Assembly: GCA_017466125.1 (NCBI GenBank)
Contig: JAFTUS010000042.1
Span: forward strand, 1-37,917
Origin: Lentisphaeria bacterium
GTDB taxonomy: Bacteria; Verrucomicrobiota; Lentisphaeria; Victivallales; Victivallaceae
Reading direction: 5' to 3'
Length of the DNA stretch: 37,917 nt
In this document: positions 1 to 7,674 of the stretch, piece by piece
How positions within the stretch are numbered: the stretch's first letter is position 1
Layout: the number at the start of each line of letters is the position of its first letter
The notes under the pieces: model-generated
Databases searched by the model: none
What the model was told of the DNA's origin: nothing
The model's input: only the letters and a program-made list of their open reading frames with translations
Position numbers and translations under genes: made by a program

Positions 1-915
1 GAGCAATTCCAGACAAAATCCGAGCCATGAGACAGTAATACAGGTTTCGCCCACGCCTCCGCAGTCGGCATTGGCCTGACGCTTTTTGCCGTTGAACCAG
101 AATTCTCCGCTGACGTCTTTCAGTCCGCCGCCGCCGGTGATAAAAATTTCCTGATCCCGTACAGAACGGTAGTATTTTTCTGCAATTTCCCGCATAAGCG
201 GGTCTTTTCTATTTGCACAGACAGAGACAAGTCCCTGAAAGCAGCTGGTCATTTCATAGGCCTTGCCGTTGGAGAGTTCCGCCGGAGAAACGCCGATGTG
301 TACCATGTGAAAAACATCATGCAAACAGCAGCAGCCTCTTTCGACAAGGTAATCCACGGCGTCCCGGAGTCTTTTATCGCCGGTTGCCAACTGCAATTCA
401 TTGAAAACACGCAAGATCGAACTTGCCGCAAGGCCGTAATGCTCTCCCATATAGAAAAAATCAGGGGCAACATCCAGCAGTTGGTGGGCGGCTTTGAGCA
501 TCTTCTGCAAAATCTGCGGGTCGGGGTCGATCTCCTGATAGTATGCCATCAGGGCGGTCAGGACATATTTCCTTCCCCAGATATCCCAGCCGCCAAGTTG
601 TTTTTCAGCGGGATAACTGGAAATACAGCCATCCGGAGTTTGGGTGGAAAGCAGATCGGCAACGGTATCTGCCAGCATTTTTTTCAGTTCGGCATCCTGT
701 GTGCCGCGCCATGCGTAAACGGCGGAGCGCACCACTTTGCCCCAGAATTCACAACGCCATCTGTTATCGGCTTCATTGCGGTAACGGAAGGGATCGACCA
801 TCTGGCGGTAATCCAGTTTTTTCAGCCGGTTGGCAACGGTTTGATTTAAGGCGTTTCCAAGAACTCCCCGCAGGGTTACTGCTCCGGGAGGAAGTAAAGT
901 TAAAGAAGTGTTCAT
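1..915 (-). CDS. GH127/DUF1680-type beta-L-arabinofuranosidase, partial (C-terminus beyond window)
   Basis: The minus-strand frame is open from an ATG at 915 to the window edge (305 codons, beginning MNTSLTLLPPGAVTLRG). The sequence looks like an alpha/alpha-barrel glycosidase of the DUF1680/GH127 family, which removes beta-L-arabinofuranose from plant or mucin-type glycans. Supporting features are the repeated Trp/Gly-rich helices (QLGGWDIWGRKYVLTALMAY), the HYGLAASS segment and, near the cut end, a GETC motif. In characterised GH127 enzymes the Glu and Cys of ETC are zinc ligands; the nucleophile cysteine would lie further on, outside the window. No signal peptide is visible, suggesting a cytoplasmic enzyme. 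A purine-rich ribosome site (AAAGGA) lies just before the ATG. It is divergent from the regulator at 1203 and probably shares its control. The family call is by eye; a related GH127/GH146 subfamily is equally possible. Confidence 0.8.
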   Translation of the reverse strand, partial: MNTSLTLLPPGAVTLRGVLGNALNQTVANRLKKLDYRQMVDPFRYRNEADNRWRCEFWGKVVRSAVYAWRGTQDAELKKMLADTVADLLSTQTPDGCISSYPAEKQLGGWDIWGRKYVLTALMAYYQEIDPDPQILQKMLKAAHQLLDVAPDFFYMGEHYGLAASSILRVFNELQLATGDKRLRDAVDYLVERGCCCLHDVFHMVHIGVSPAELSNGKAYEMTSCFQGLVSVCANRKDPLMREIAEKYYRSVRDQEIFITGGGGLKDVSGEFWFNGKKRQANADCGGVGETCITVSWLGFCLELL

Positions 916-941
916 ATAATCGATCCTTTCAGATAAAATGA

Positions 942-958
942 CAATATTTCAAATATTG
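942..958. promoter_or_regulatory. perfect palindrome, candidate operator upstream of the GH127 gene
   Basis: CAATATTT-C-AAATATTG has perfect 8-bp arms around one base and begins 27 bp upstream of the GH127 start, where its core promoter is expected. The CAATAT/ATATTG hexamers recur in the palindrome at 1163-1176 in front of the divergent regulator gene. This suggests that one protein, most simply that regulator, controls both directions. Confidence 0.45.
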
Positions 959-1127
959 ACTTTTCGTAAAAGTTTTCTATATTGCTTATTATTAAAATAT
1001 CACAGCTGATCATATTTGCAATTGATAAAAAGTGCCAAATATTTATATTTTGTAACAATAAGCATATTTCGTATCGGTCATTTCAAATCACGAGTGTAAA
1101 AAAAGAGGAAAAAATCAAAAAATCTAT

Positions 1128-1157
1128 TTGACATTGATTTATTGGATGATATATTAT
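1128..1157 (+). promoter_or_regulatory. candidate sigma70 promoter of the regulator gene
   Basis: TTGACA (1128-1133) is followed after 18 bp by TATTAT (1152-1157), or after 16 bp by TATATT (1150-1155). This is a near-consensus housekeeping promoter about 45 bp before the likely ATG at 1203. The rest of 916-1202 is AT-rich non-coding DNA carrying the divergent promoter region. Confidence 0.5.
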
Positions 1158-1184
1158 ACAGCATATTGTACAATATATTATACA
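1149..1184. promoter_or_regulatory. operator-like region: 12-bp direct repeat flanking a perfect 14-bp palindrome
   Basis: ATATATTATACA occurs at 1149-1160 and again at 1173-1184, 24 bp apart. Between and overlapping them lies the perfect palindrome ATATTGTACAATAT (1163-1176). The block covers the -10 box and the expected transcription start of the regulator gene, the usual place for an autorepressor site. Confidence 0.5.
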
Positions 1185-1202
1185 ACTGAAACGAGGTTTT
1201 TC

Positions 1203-2261
1203 ATGGGACGTCACAAACAAGTTAACGGACAATTTATCCCCGCTTGTCTTGCAATACGGCACGATATTTTGAAGATGATTTATCTGGCTCCGACAGAGTC
1301 GCTCCGGCTGCCCTCTGCAATACAACTGGCAAAAAAGCATAATGTTTCCCGTACAACCGTAACCAATGAACTGAAGAAACTCACCGATGCCGGCTGGATC
1401 ATCGGCAAACCCGGAGTCGGCACATTCTCCAATCCGCACAATCCGCTATCCAACCGCTTTGCGGAACGTAAGAAAATTATCGGGATGCTGGTCGGTGACA
1501 CATGGCACCTTATGAGTGATTATACCGAGTGGACTGTTTTTGCTCACGCCGGTTTTGAACTTCTGCCGGATATCGGTCATCCCAAAAACATAACGCTTTC
1601 TACGATCGAGCCGGAACTGGTGTATCGGGAGTTGAGTTCTTCTGTTTTAGATGGCATGATCTGGCTGTTCCCCCCGGAAAATTACCGGGAGGTCATTCAA
1701 AAACTGCAGAATGACGGCAAGGCTGTCGTTACTCTTTATGATCGGATGCCGGAAGTCCCCTGTATCGAATTTGATCATAAAAAAATCGGCGAAGATATTG
1801 CCGCACTCGCCCTGAAAGAAAATGTCCGAAAAATAGTCTGGTTTACACTTGAAGACCCGAATTCAGAAAACGCTCTGCGCGGATGCGAGAACTTTGGCAG
1901 AGAACATGCCGGAAATGATTTGCAAATCACCGTATTTGACAAAAGATATGATTGTCTTGAGCTTTTTGAACAGATGCTTGAAAGAGGTGATGTCCCGGAT
2001 GCTGTTTTTGTTCATCAGGGCGACTTTTTGTTTGCGATCCGCTCAATATTGGAAAAATACGCCCTCACGGAGAAGGTACTTGTTGCCACTTCCGGCGCAA
2101 ATGTGCGGAAAGATAAAAATTTCCGCGGTATCGTGTATAAGAATGATTTCCAGAAGATGGGACAACTCGCCGCTGACTGCATCCGTCTGCTGCTGAATGG
2201 CGAAAAAGAACAGGTCCCGCTGAAAACCGTTTTAACATCAGAGGTAAGCAGAATATCTTGA
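1203..2261 (+). CDS. GntR-type winged-helix regulator with LacI-like sugar-binding domain
   Basis: A 352-residue transcription factor starting MGRHKQVNGQFIPACLAI. Residues about 10-75 form a GntR winged helix (LPSAIQLAKKHNVSRTTVTNELKKL, then the wing around GKPGVGTF). The rest resembles a periplasmic-binding-protein/LacI-type effector domain, with repeated beta-alpha segments such as KKIIGMLVGDTW, VLDGMIWLFP and DAVFVHQGDFL. This architecture is common for sugar-responsive repressors in Lentisphaerae and Firmicutes. An in-frame start exists at 1128, but it would place the promoter and operator inside the gene, so the ATG at 1203, preceded by an AACGAGG-like site, is preferred. It is divergent from the GH127 gene and upstream of the GH42-like gene, and probably senses a sugar released by them. 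The ligand is unknown. Confidence 0.88.
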   Translation: MGRHKQVNGQFIPACLAIRHDILKMIYLAPTESLRLPSAIQLAKKHNVSRTTVTNELKKLTDAGWIIGKPGVGTFSNPHNPLSNRFAERKKIIGMLVGDTWHLMSDYTEWTVFAHAGFELLPDIGHPKNITLSTIEPELVYRELSSSVLDGMIWLFPPENYREVIQKLQNDGKAVVTLYDRMPEVPCIEFDHKKIGEDIAALALKENVRKIVWFTLEDPNSENALRGCENFGREHAGNDLQITVFDKRYDCLELFEQMLERGDVPDAVFVHQGDFLFAIRSILEKYALTEKVLVATSGANVRKDKNFRGIVYKNDFQKMGQLAADCIRLLLNGEKEQVPLKTVLTSEVSRIS

Positions 2262-2270
2262 GAAAATACT

Positions 2271-2302
2271 CAAACCGCTTACCGTATGCCGCAAGCGGTT
2301 TG
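2271..2302. promoter_or_regulatory. perfect 10-bp inverted repeat between regulator and glycosidase genes
   Basis: CAAACCGCTT (2271-2280) pairs exactly with AAGCGGTTTG (2293-2302) across a 12-base loop. No T-run follows, so it is not a classic intrinsic terminator. It could be an operator or an RNA hairpin that sets the ratio between the regulator and the downstream secreted enzyme. Confidence 0.45.
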
Positions 2303-2341
2303 CCGCGATATAAAATATCAACCTCAAAAAGGAGACTATCA

Positions 2342-5300
2342 ATGAAAAAATCGTGTGTCACAGCAGCCGGTCTGCTCTGTATTGCACTGTGTGCAGCAGA
2401 CAAATATGGCATTCCGGCTTTCAACGAACTTTCGCCGCAGGAGTTGATGCCGAAAGGGGAAAAAGTGATAATCGCTCCGAATGGCGATGTTCTGAAAAAC
2501 GGAAAACCGCACTTTTTCCTCGGAACTCAAATCGGAAACAATCTGGCATTTGACCTTGTCAAAACCAATGACACCCCGGCGGAACTCTCATGGATCTATG
2601 ATCAGCCGCTTACCTTTGAGGCGGCGCAAAGACTCGGCTTTGATACTCTTTCCACATTCAACTTGCCGACCCATGCCTTGCGGTTCAATAAAACGGCGAA
2701 ACATTTCACCCTTCAGGATCGGAATGTAAAACTCTATACGCAAATGCTGAATGCCCAGCTGCCGTTTTATATGGATTTTTCAGAATTTCTTGATTCCAAC
2801 GGAATTCTCGCTCACCGCAGACTTCTTCCGGCAGAGGCGATCAACCAGTACCGCAATACCGGAGACAATCACTTTTTTGCCTACAATCCGAATCATCCTG
2901 TTGTACGGGAAGTTTTCAAGGCGATGATCGAAGACTGCATCACCCGCACCCGGGCAAGCAATGTCTCCGTACTCGCGTATGAACTTTTCAATGAACCGGC
3001 TTACAATGATCCTTCACCGTACAACAGAAAACTTTTCGCTGAATATCTGAAAAAACAATACGGTTCCATTGAAGCATTGAATAAAGTTTACGGTGCATCC
3101 TATCCCTCTTTTGAGGCCGTTTCACAATTTCAGAAGAAAACCGACCATCACGGGATCTTCATCGATTGGAGCAAATTCCTTGAAAAATGCTTTACCGATT
3201 ACTTTGCATACGGAAAAGACGTCGTACTGAAAAATGATCCCAAAGGATATGTCACTTTGCAGATCATGGGGTATGACTATTATCGTTGTCTGTACAAATC
3301 CAACGTCAATATGTACGAGATCTCCAAGCGCACCAATGCAGTAACAGTTCCCACCGGCGGCGGTGTTGCCGGTTCCTGCATGGATTTCCCGGCGAAACAT
3401 GCAATAGAAACTCCGCTTTCCGTAAAAGGCGAAGGGATGCTGATGCGTCACTTTTTCCGTAATCTCTCCGAGGGGAAAGTTCAGATCAACAGCGAATTGT
3501 ATTGCGGCAAGACCCATCAGGAACTTCTTCGCGCTGTCTGGCTGGATTATTTGCGGGGTGCCAGTGTAAGTTATCTGTTTTCCTGGGGAAAACGCGGATG
3601 GGAATGGCCGAAATACGGCGGCAAGCGTCTTGCTGAAATGTATCCGTATTCACTGATGAACCCCTATGCTCAGCCACCGGAACTGCTCAGACGCTACCGT
3701 GACGTCAAAAATGAGATCATTGCTTTCAATGACTTCTTTGCCTCCCGTAAACGCAACGTAAAACGCGAAGTCGCCGTTCTCCTCTCTTTTCCGACGGAAC
3801 GCTATGCTGCGGCAAAGGGAAACTATGCCAAAAATGATATAACCATCTACACTTCTGCGCTGGAATTCGCCCATTATCCGATCGATGCGATTTTGGAAGA
3901 ACAACTGCCGGAAGGCCGTGCCGACCGTTACAAAGCGATCGTTGCGTGCGGCACATCCAATATCTATCCCGGAACAGTCAAAGCCATTACGGACTATGTT
4001 TCCAAAGGTGGAATTCTGATCATCGGCCGCTCTGTCATGGAGAATGATGAATATGGCAACAAACTCGACTGGAAGGGTGTTTTCAACGGTCTTGAGTTGA
4101 AAGATAATCCCGCTGCGCCGCAGAGCTCCATCATTCTTCAGGAAGACTTGAAACAGCCCGGTCTGCTCCCCGGAAACATCAATGCACGCGGAGTTCTTGA
4201 CATTACTGCGACCGGAGACTGGAAACAGACGGCTGCTGTCGACGGAAAAACGGCTGTTGCATACCGCCGTTTGGGGAAAGGCTTCATCTACGTCATCGGC
4301 ACTGAATTGCAGGATTATCCCGCAGCGGCACTTCTGGGGGCTATTCTGGAAAAACATGATATCAAGCCGCTTCTTGATCTCAAAATGAAAGAGTCCGGCG
4401 AACTTGCCGTAAATGTAGAGACCCACGTTTCCCGTCGGGGAGACCGCACTGCCGTTTTCTGCATGAACTTTGACAACTACCCGAAACTTGTCTGTTTGGA
4501 CATGAAAGATCTGAAGGGCAAAAAAGCCTATGACCTCTTGAATAAAAAAGCCCTGCCGCTCTCCAAAGACGGCGCACTCTTCCTGCTGCCTGCCGGGAGC
4601 CGTGCAATCATCGGGATCGGTCCGGAAAACGCATTCGGAAAATATCCCGCCATTACAGAAAAAATGCTTGAGAAACTTTATAATGATGAAGCAAAAAGCA
4701 TAAAAAAAGCACGCAGGAGCAAAAAAAGTTTTTCCTATTCACCCGATCTCTCCCGGACTGTTCCGCTCGATATGCGTAAATTCTACAACCGGCGTTTTAT
4801 CGACACGGTTGCCGGAGATGGAAAGGGCGGCTGGACCGATCAGGGAATGGATAATTCTCTGCTCGGCGTACCGTGGGGTGTCAATAAATTCGCCGGTGTA
4901 CCCTGCGAAATCGTCCGTTTTGATCAGAATGCCAATCGCACCTGTCTTGTGATGGCAAGCAAATCAGTTGAGGGAGATCTGCCCGCAGAAGTAAAGGATA
5001 TTCCGGTAAAGCGGAAAGCCAAAGCCCTCTATTTCTTCCATTGCATCGCCTGGGGTTCCGAACGGGAAGAACTTGCCCTGACTTACAAAATCAATTATGT
5101 TGACGGTACGGCAGTGGAACACAAAGCCATCACCGGTGTAAATATTGCCGACTGGTGGATTTCCCCCAGAGCCAAACAGGTCGCGTGGAAAAATGTCTCA
5201 AACAAAGGATTTCACATTGACCGCTGGCTGAACCGGACGCCGGAAAAAGAGATCCGTTCGATCGACATTATTTCTCCGAATACCAAGATCGTTCCGATCG

Positions 5301-5845
5301 TGATCGCAATTTCCGTAGAAGAAACAGACCCGTCCAGTCAACTTGATTTGTGGCCGCTTTCCCATTCCAGCGGCTTCGGGCTCAAGATGACTTACGAAGA
5401 GCGTTCCGGTGAATTGACGACACATCCCGACGGAAACACCGGAGACTGGGCCGGAATAAATATCGAAAACCGCAACTTCGGCAAAAGCCCCGTCCATACC
5501 CCGAACTGGAATAAAGGATATCTTCTGTTTGAAATCAAAGGCGGTCCCGACCGTTACGGTAATTTGCGTGACGGGGAAAAACTTCAAATCACACTGGCAA
5601 GCCGCGGGAAAGACGGCAAACTGTCCTCGTTCAGTCCTGTTATCCGTTTTGCTGAATTTGCAGAAGACGGAAAGATCCCGGCAGAGTTGTTCACCGTTGT
5701 AAAAATTCCGCTGGATCGTTTTACATGGCCCAAAGGGGAGAAATCAGCCCTTGTGAATTTAATATTGGTTCAATTTGGCGGGAATGGAAAATCTGCGGGC
5801 GGGTATACGATCCGTAACCTCCGTTTTGAAATTCCCCAAAAGTAA
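2342..5845 (+). CDS. secreted GH42-like beta-galactosidase-family glycosidase with duplicated C-terminal domain
   Basis: A large exported glycosidase of 1167 residues. The start at 2342 is chosen because it has an AAGGAG site and yields a signal peptide (MKKSCVTAAGLLCIALCAAD). Residues about 40-460 are a GH42-like TIM barrel: the presumed acid/base is Glu218 in LFNEP and the presumed nucleophile is Glu385 in INSELYCG. Residues about 475-690 resemble the beta-galactosidase trimerisation/GATase-like domain (VAVLLSFPTERYA, KGFIYVIGTEL). A middle beta-rich region follows. Residues about 1020-1167 are a beta-sandwich-like module ([27 protein letters not shown]) that reappears as the separate protein encoded next door. 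The enzyme probably attacks a galactose- or arabinose-containing polysaccharide outside the cytoplasm. The exact substrate cannot be read from sequence; GH42-like is the best family fit. Confidence 0.8.
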   Translation: MKKSCVTAAGLLCIALCAADKYGIPAFNELSPQELMPKGEKVIIAPNGDVLKNGKPHFFLGTQIGNNLAFDLVKTNDTPAELSWIYDQPLTFEAAQRLGFDTLSTFNLPTHALRFNKTAKHFTLQDRNVKLYTQMLNAQLPFYMDFSEFLDSNGILAHRRLLPAEAINQYRNTGDNHFFAYNPNHPVVREVFKAMIEDCITRTRASNVSVLAYELFNEPAYNDPSPYNRKLFAEYLKKQYGSIEALNKVYGASYPSFEAVSQFQKKTDHHGIFIDWSKFLEKCFTDYFAYGKDVVLKNDPKGYVTLQIMGYDYYRCLYKSNVNMYEISKRTNAVTVPTGGGVAGSCMDFPAKHAIETPLSVKGEGMLMRHFFRNLSEGKVQINSELYCGKTHQELLRAVWLDYLRGASVSYLFSWGKRGWEWPKYGGKRLAEMYPYSLMNPYAQPPELLRRYRDVKNEIIAFNDFFASRKRNVKREVAVLLSFPTERYAAAKGNYAKNDITIYTSALEFAHYPIDAILEEQLPEGRADRYKAIVACGTSNIYPGTVKAITDYVSKGGILIIGRSVMENDEYGNKLDWKGVFNGLELKDNPAAPQSSIILQEDLKQPGLLPGNINARGVLDITATGDWKQTAAVDGKTAVAYRRLGKGFIYVIGTELQDYPAAALLGAILEKHDIKPLLDLKMKESGELAVNVETHVSRRGDRTAVFCMNFDNYPKLVCLDMKDLKGKKAYDLLNKKALPLSKDGALFLLPAGSRAIIGIGPENAFGKYPAITEKMLEKLYNDEAKSIKKARRSKKSFSYSPDLSRTVPLDMRKFYNRRFIDTVAGDGKGGWTDQGMDNSLLGVPWGVNKFAGVPCEIVRFDQNANRTCLVMASKSVEGDLPAEVKDIPVKRKAKALYFFHCIAWGSEREELALTYKINYVDGTAVEHKAITGVNIADWWISPRAKQVAWKNVSNKGFHIDRWLNRTPEKEIRSIDIISPNTKIVPIVIAISVEETDPSSQLDLWPLSHSSGFGLKMTYEERSGELTTHPDGNTGDWAGINIENRNFGKSPVHTPNWNKGYLLFEIKGGPDRYGNLRDGEKLQITLASRGKDGKLSSFSPVIRFAEFAEDGKIPAELFTVVKIPLDRFTWPKGEKSALVNLILVQFGGNGKSAGGYTIRNLRFEIPQK

Positions 5846-5869
5846 CAGACACACAGAAAGGACAAAAAG

Positions 5870-6469
5870 ATGAAAAGTAAAAGTATGTGTAAAAAGGTGG
5901 CTGCAACAAAAAAATATCTGATTGCTGCTGTCGTATTCAGCTCAATGGCTCTTCCGCTGTATGGCAAAGATTACAACTGGTCTCTTGAAAAAGCCAGCGG
6001 TTTCGGAACCGATTGCAAATACAGCAAAGACAAAAAGGAACTTACCGTTTCTGTCACCCCAAAAACCGGAGACTGGGCGGGTATCAACCTTGAACACCGT
6101 AAATTCGGCAAAGATCCGGACAAGGTTGCCAACTGGGATAATGGGTTCCTCGTATTTGAAATCAAGGGCGGTCCCGATCTCAAAGGCGTACAGCGTAATG
6201 GGGAACTGCTGCAAGTGACTTTTGCCCATCGCAACAAAGCCGGAAAAATCATCAGCAAAACCAAACCTGTGAGATTTGTCCAATTTGCCAAAGACAAGAT
6301 CATTCCTGCCGATTCCTTCGTTAAAGTACGGATCCCGCAGAAAGAATTCCAGTGGAAAAAGAATGATACAACTCCGCTTGACCTGATGCTGATCCAATTC
6401 AGTGGAAATGGCAAAACGGCCGGAGGATTTACGATCCGCAACGTTCGCTTTGAGATCCCGGAAAAATAA
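5870..6469 (+). CDS. secreted single-domain protein, paralogue of the GH42-like enzyme's C-terminal module
   Basis: A 199-residue protein with an N-terminal signal peptide (hydrophobic [17 protein letters not shown] at about 16-32) and then one domain. From the SGFG segment to the C-terminus it aligns without large gaps to the last roughly 150 residues of the preceding glycosidase. About half the residues are identical by eye, including [27 protein letters not shown] and RFEIP. The position 25 bp downstream, with an AAAGGA site, suggests cotranscription. A carbohydrate-binding or surface-retention role is plausible, because stand-alone copies of enzyme accessory modules often act that way, but no known CBM family is recognised here. 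It is followed by a pseudopilin gene. Confidence 0.7.
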   Translation: MKSKSMCKKVAATKKYLIAAVVFSSMALPLYGKDYNWSLEKASGFGTDCKYSKDKKELTVSVTPKTGDWAGINLEHRKFGKDPDKVANWDNGFLVFEIKGGPDLKGVQRNGELLQVTFAHRNKAGKIISKTKPVRFVQFAKDKIIPADSFVKVRIPQKEFQWKKNDTTPLDLMLIQFSGNGKTAGGFTIRNVRFEIPEK

Positions 6470-6489
6470 TTTGCAGAGGGGCAGGCAAA

Positions 6490-7134
6490 ATGAAAAAGCA
6501 TTTCACTTTGATTGAACTTCTTGTCGTCATCGCAATCATTGCCATCCTCGCCGCTATGCTGCTGCCCGCTTTGAACAAGGCTCGGGCAGCAGCCCGGAGT
6601 TCTAATTGTATCAGCAATCTGAAACAGATCGGTTTGGCTATGAATGGTTATACCATGGATAATCAGGATTGGCTGCCCAGAGCAATGAATTGGACGAATT
6701 ATTTTAAATGGCAGGATTGTATTCTGCCTTATCTGACCGGCATGAAGGTTCTCTACAATAATACCTTCATTGACCCGGCAACCAACAATCCCCGCGGTGT
6801 ATTGTTCTGTCCCGCTCAAATGGGGGGTGCCGATTATTCGCACAAACATTACGGAATGAATTGGACGACCCAGTATCCCGCAGATCATCCCTGGATGATC
6901 GTTACGAAGATCAAAAAACCCGCAGAGCGTATTCTGGTTGCAGACAGCGATGATGACGTTTTGATGAATTTGGCAAGTCAGGCCGTTCAGCAGGAGTATT
7001 ATTCCGGCTCGGTACGGCATGAGATGATGCTGCATATTTTATATGCGGACGGTCACGCCGAAAAAGTAAAACAAAACGAAGTACCGGTACAGGCGTACAA
7101 TGTTTATGCCTGGGGACAAGCGGTAAAAAACTGA
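6490..7134 (+). CDS. pseudopilin-like secreted protein with H-x9-DG signature
   Basis: A 214-residue protein with a type IV prepilin-like N-terminus: a short charged leader (MKKH), then [16 protein letters not shown] with Glu at +5 of the expected mature chain. A GspG/DUF1559-like soluble part follows. Near the C-terminus, [16 protein letters not shown] contains the H-x9-DG signature known from large pseudopilin families in Planctomycetes and Lentisphaerae. The residue before the cleavage Phe is His rather than the usual Gly. It lies 20 bp after the secreted domain protein and ends the glycosidase operon. Such proteins are multi-copy in these genomes and often sit beside CAZyme genes. A role in exporting or displaying the enzymes is an inference. 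Confidence 0.85.
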   Translation: MKKHFTLIELLVVIAIIAILAAMLLPALNKARAAARSSNCISNLKQIGLAMNGYTMDNQDWLPRAMNWTNYFKWQDCILPYLTGMKVLYNNTFIDPATNNPRGVLFCPAQMGGADYSHKHYGMNWTTQYPADHPWMIVTKIKKPAERILVADSDDDVLMNLASQAVQQEYYSGSVRHEMMLHILYADGHAEKVKQNEVPVQAYNVYAWGQAVKN

Positions 7135-7163
7135 AATACCAATTAAATACAATACGTAAAAAA

Positions 7164-7194
7164 CGCATCTCTTATTTTTCAGGGATGCGGTTTC
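7164..7194. terminator. hairpin terminator between convergent genes
   Basis: CGCATCTC (7164-7171) pairs with GGGATGCG (7182-7189) with one G-U pair, loop about 10 bases, followed by TTTCTT and preceded by an A-run. It lies between the stop of the pseudopilin gene and the stop of recX, so it can work in both directions. Confidence 0.6.
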
Positions 7195-7674
7195 TTATTC
7201 CGGATCAATACACTGACGGATGACATCCGCAGAAAATCCCCTTGATGCAAGATAGCGGTAGAGTTTCTGCCGCTTCTTGAATGGGTCCCTTTCCCGGACA
7301 AGAAGTCTCAACTTGTATTCACAGGCGCGGCGCGCGGCTTCGGGTTCACTTTCTGCGATCTGCGCCATGGCGTTTTCTGCGACGGGCTCCGGCACTCCCC
7401 GTTTGCGCAACTGCATGCGGATCTTGAAGTTCCCGCAGTTGCGGTCACTCAACGAACGGGCGTAATCCTGTGCCAGAAGTTCATCGTTGAGAAAACGATT
7501 TTTCCGGCAGTAATCCAACGCTTCCCGAATCTGGGGTGTCGAATAACACCCGTAACTGTACAGTTTGCGGGTAAGTTCCCGTTCGGAATACGCCCGGCGC
7601 GCCAGCAGCCGCATGGCCTTTTCACTTGCGGACGGCTGTTTGCGCGGGGCGGGTATTTCCGGTTCAGTAGGCAT
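7195..7674 (-). CDS. recX: RecX family regulatory protein
   Basis: A 159-residue RecX-type protein, an inhibitor or modulator of RecA filaments. The family pattern is visible as successive three-helix repeats: ASEKAMRLLARRAYSERELTRKL, then LDYCRKNRFLNDELLAQDYARSLS, then the GNFKIRMQLRKRGVP and ASRGFSADVIRQCI segments. The length is normal. Its start overlaps the last 11 bases of recJ, so the two are translationally coupled. A RecX encoded beside RecJ rather than RecA makes this a small recombination/repair operon. Confidence 0.88.
   Translation of the reverse strand: MPTEPEIPAPRKQPSASEKAMRLLARRAYSERELTRKLYSYGCYSTPQIREALDYCRKNRFLNDELLAQDYARSLSDRNCGNFKIRMQLRKRGVPEPVAENAMAQIAESEPEAARRACEYKLRLLVRERDPFKKRQKLYRYLASRGFSADVIRQCIDPE

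Noticed and set aside
1128..1202. Upstream extension of the regulator gene
   Set aside because: It would put a near-consensus promoter and the operator palindrome inside the gene and adds a Tyr/Ile-rich non-family N-terminus.
5971..7035. 354-codon minus-strand open frame
   Set aside because: Antisense to the secreted-domain and pseudopilin genes; the plus-strand proteins have clear signal peptides and motifs.
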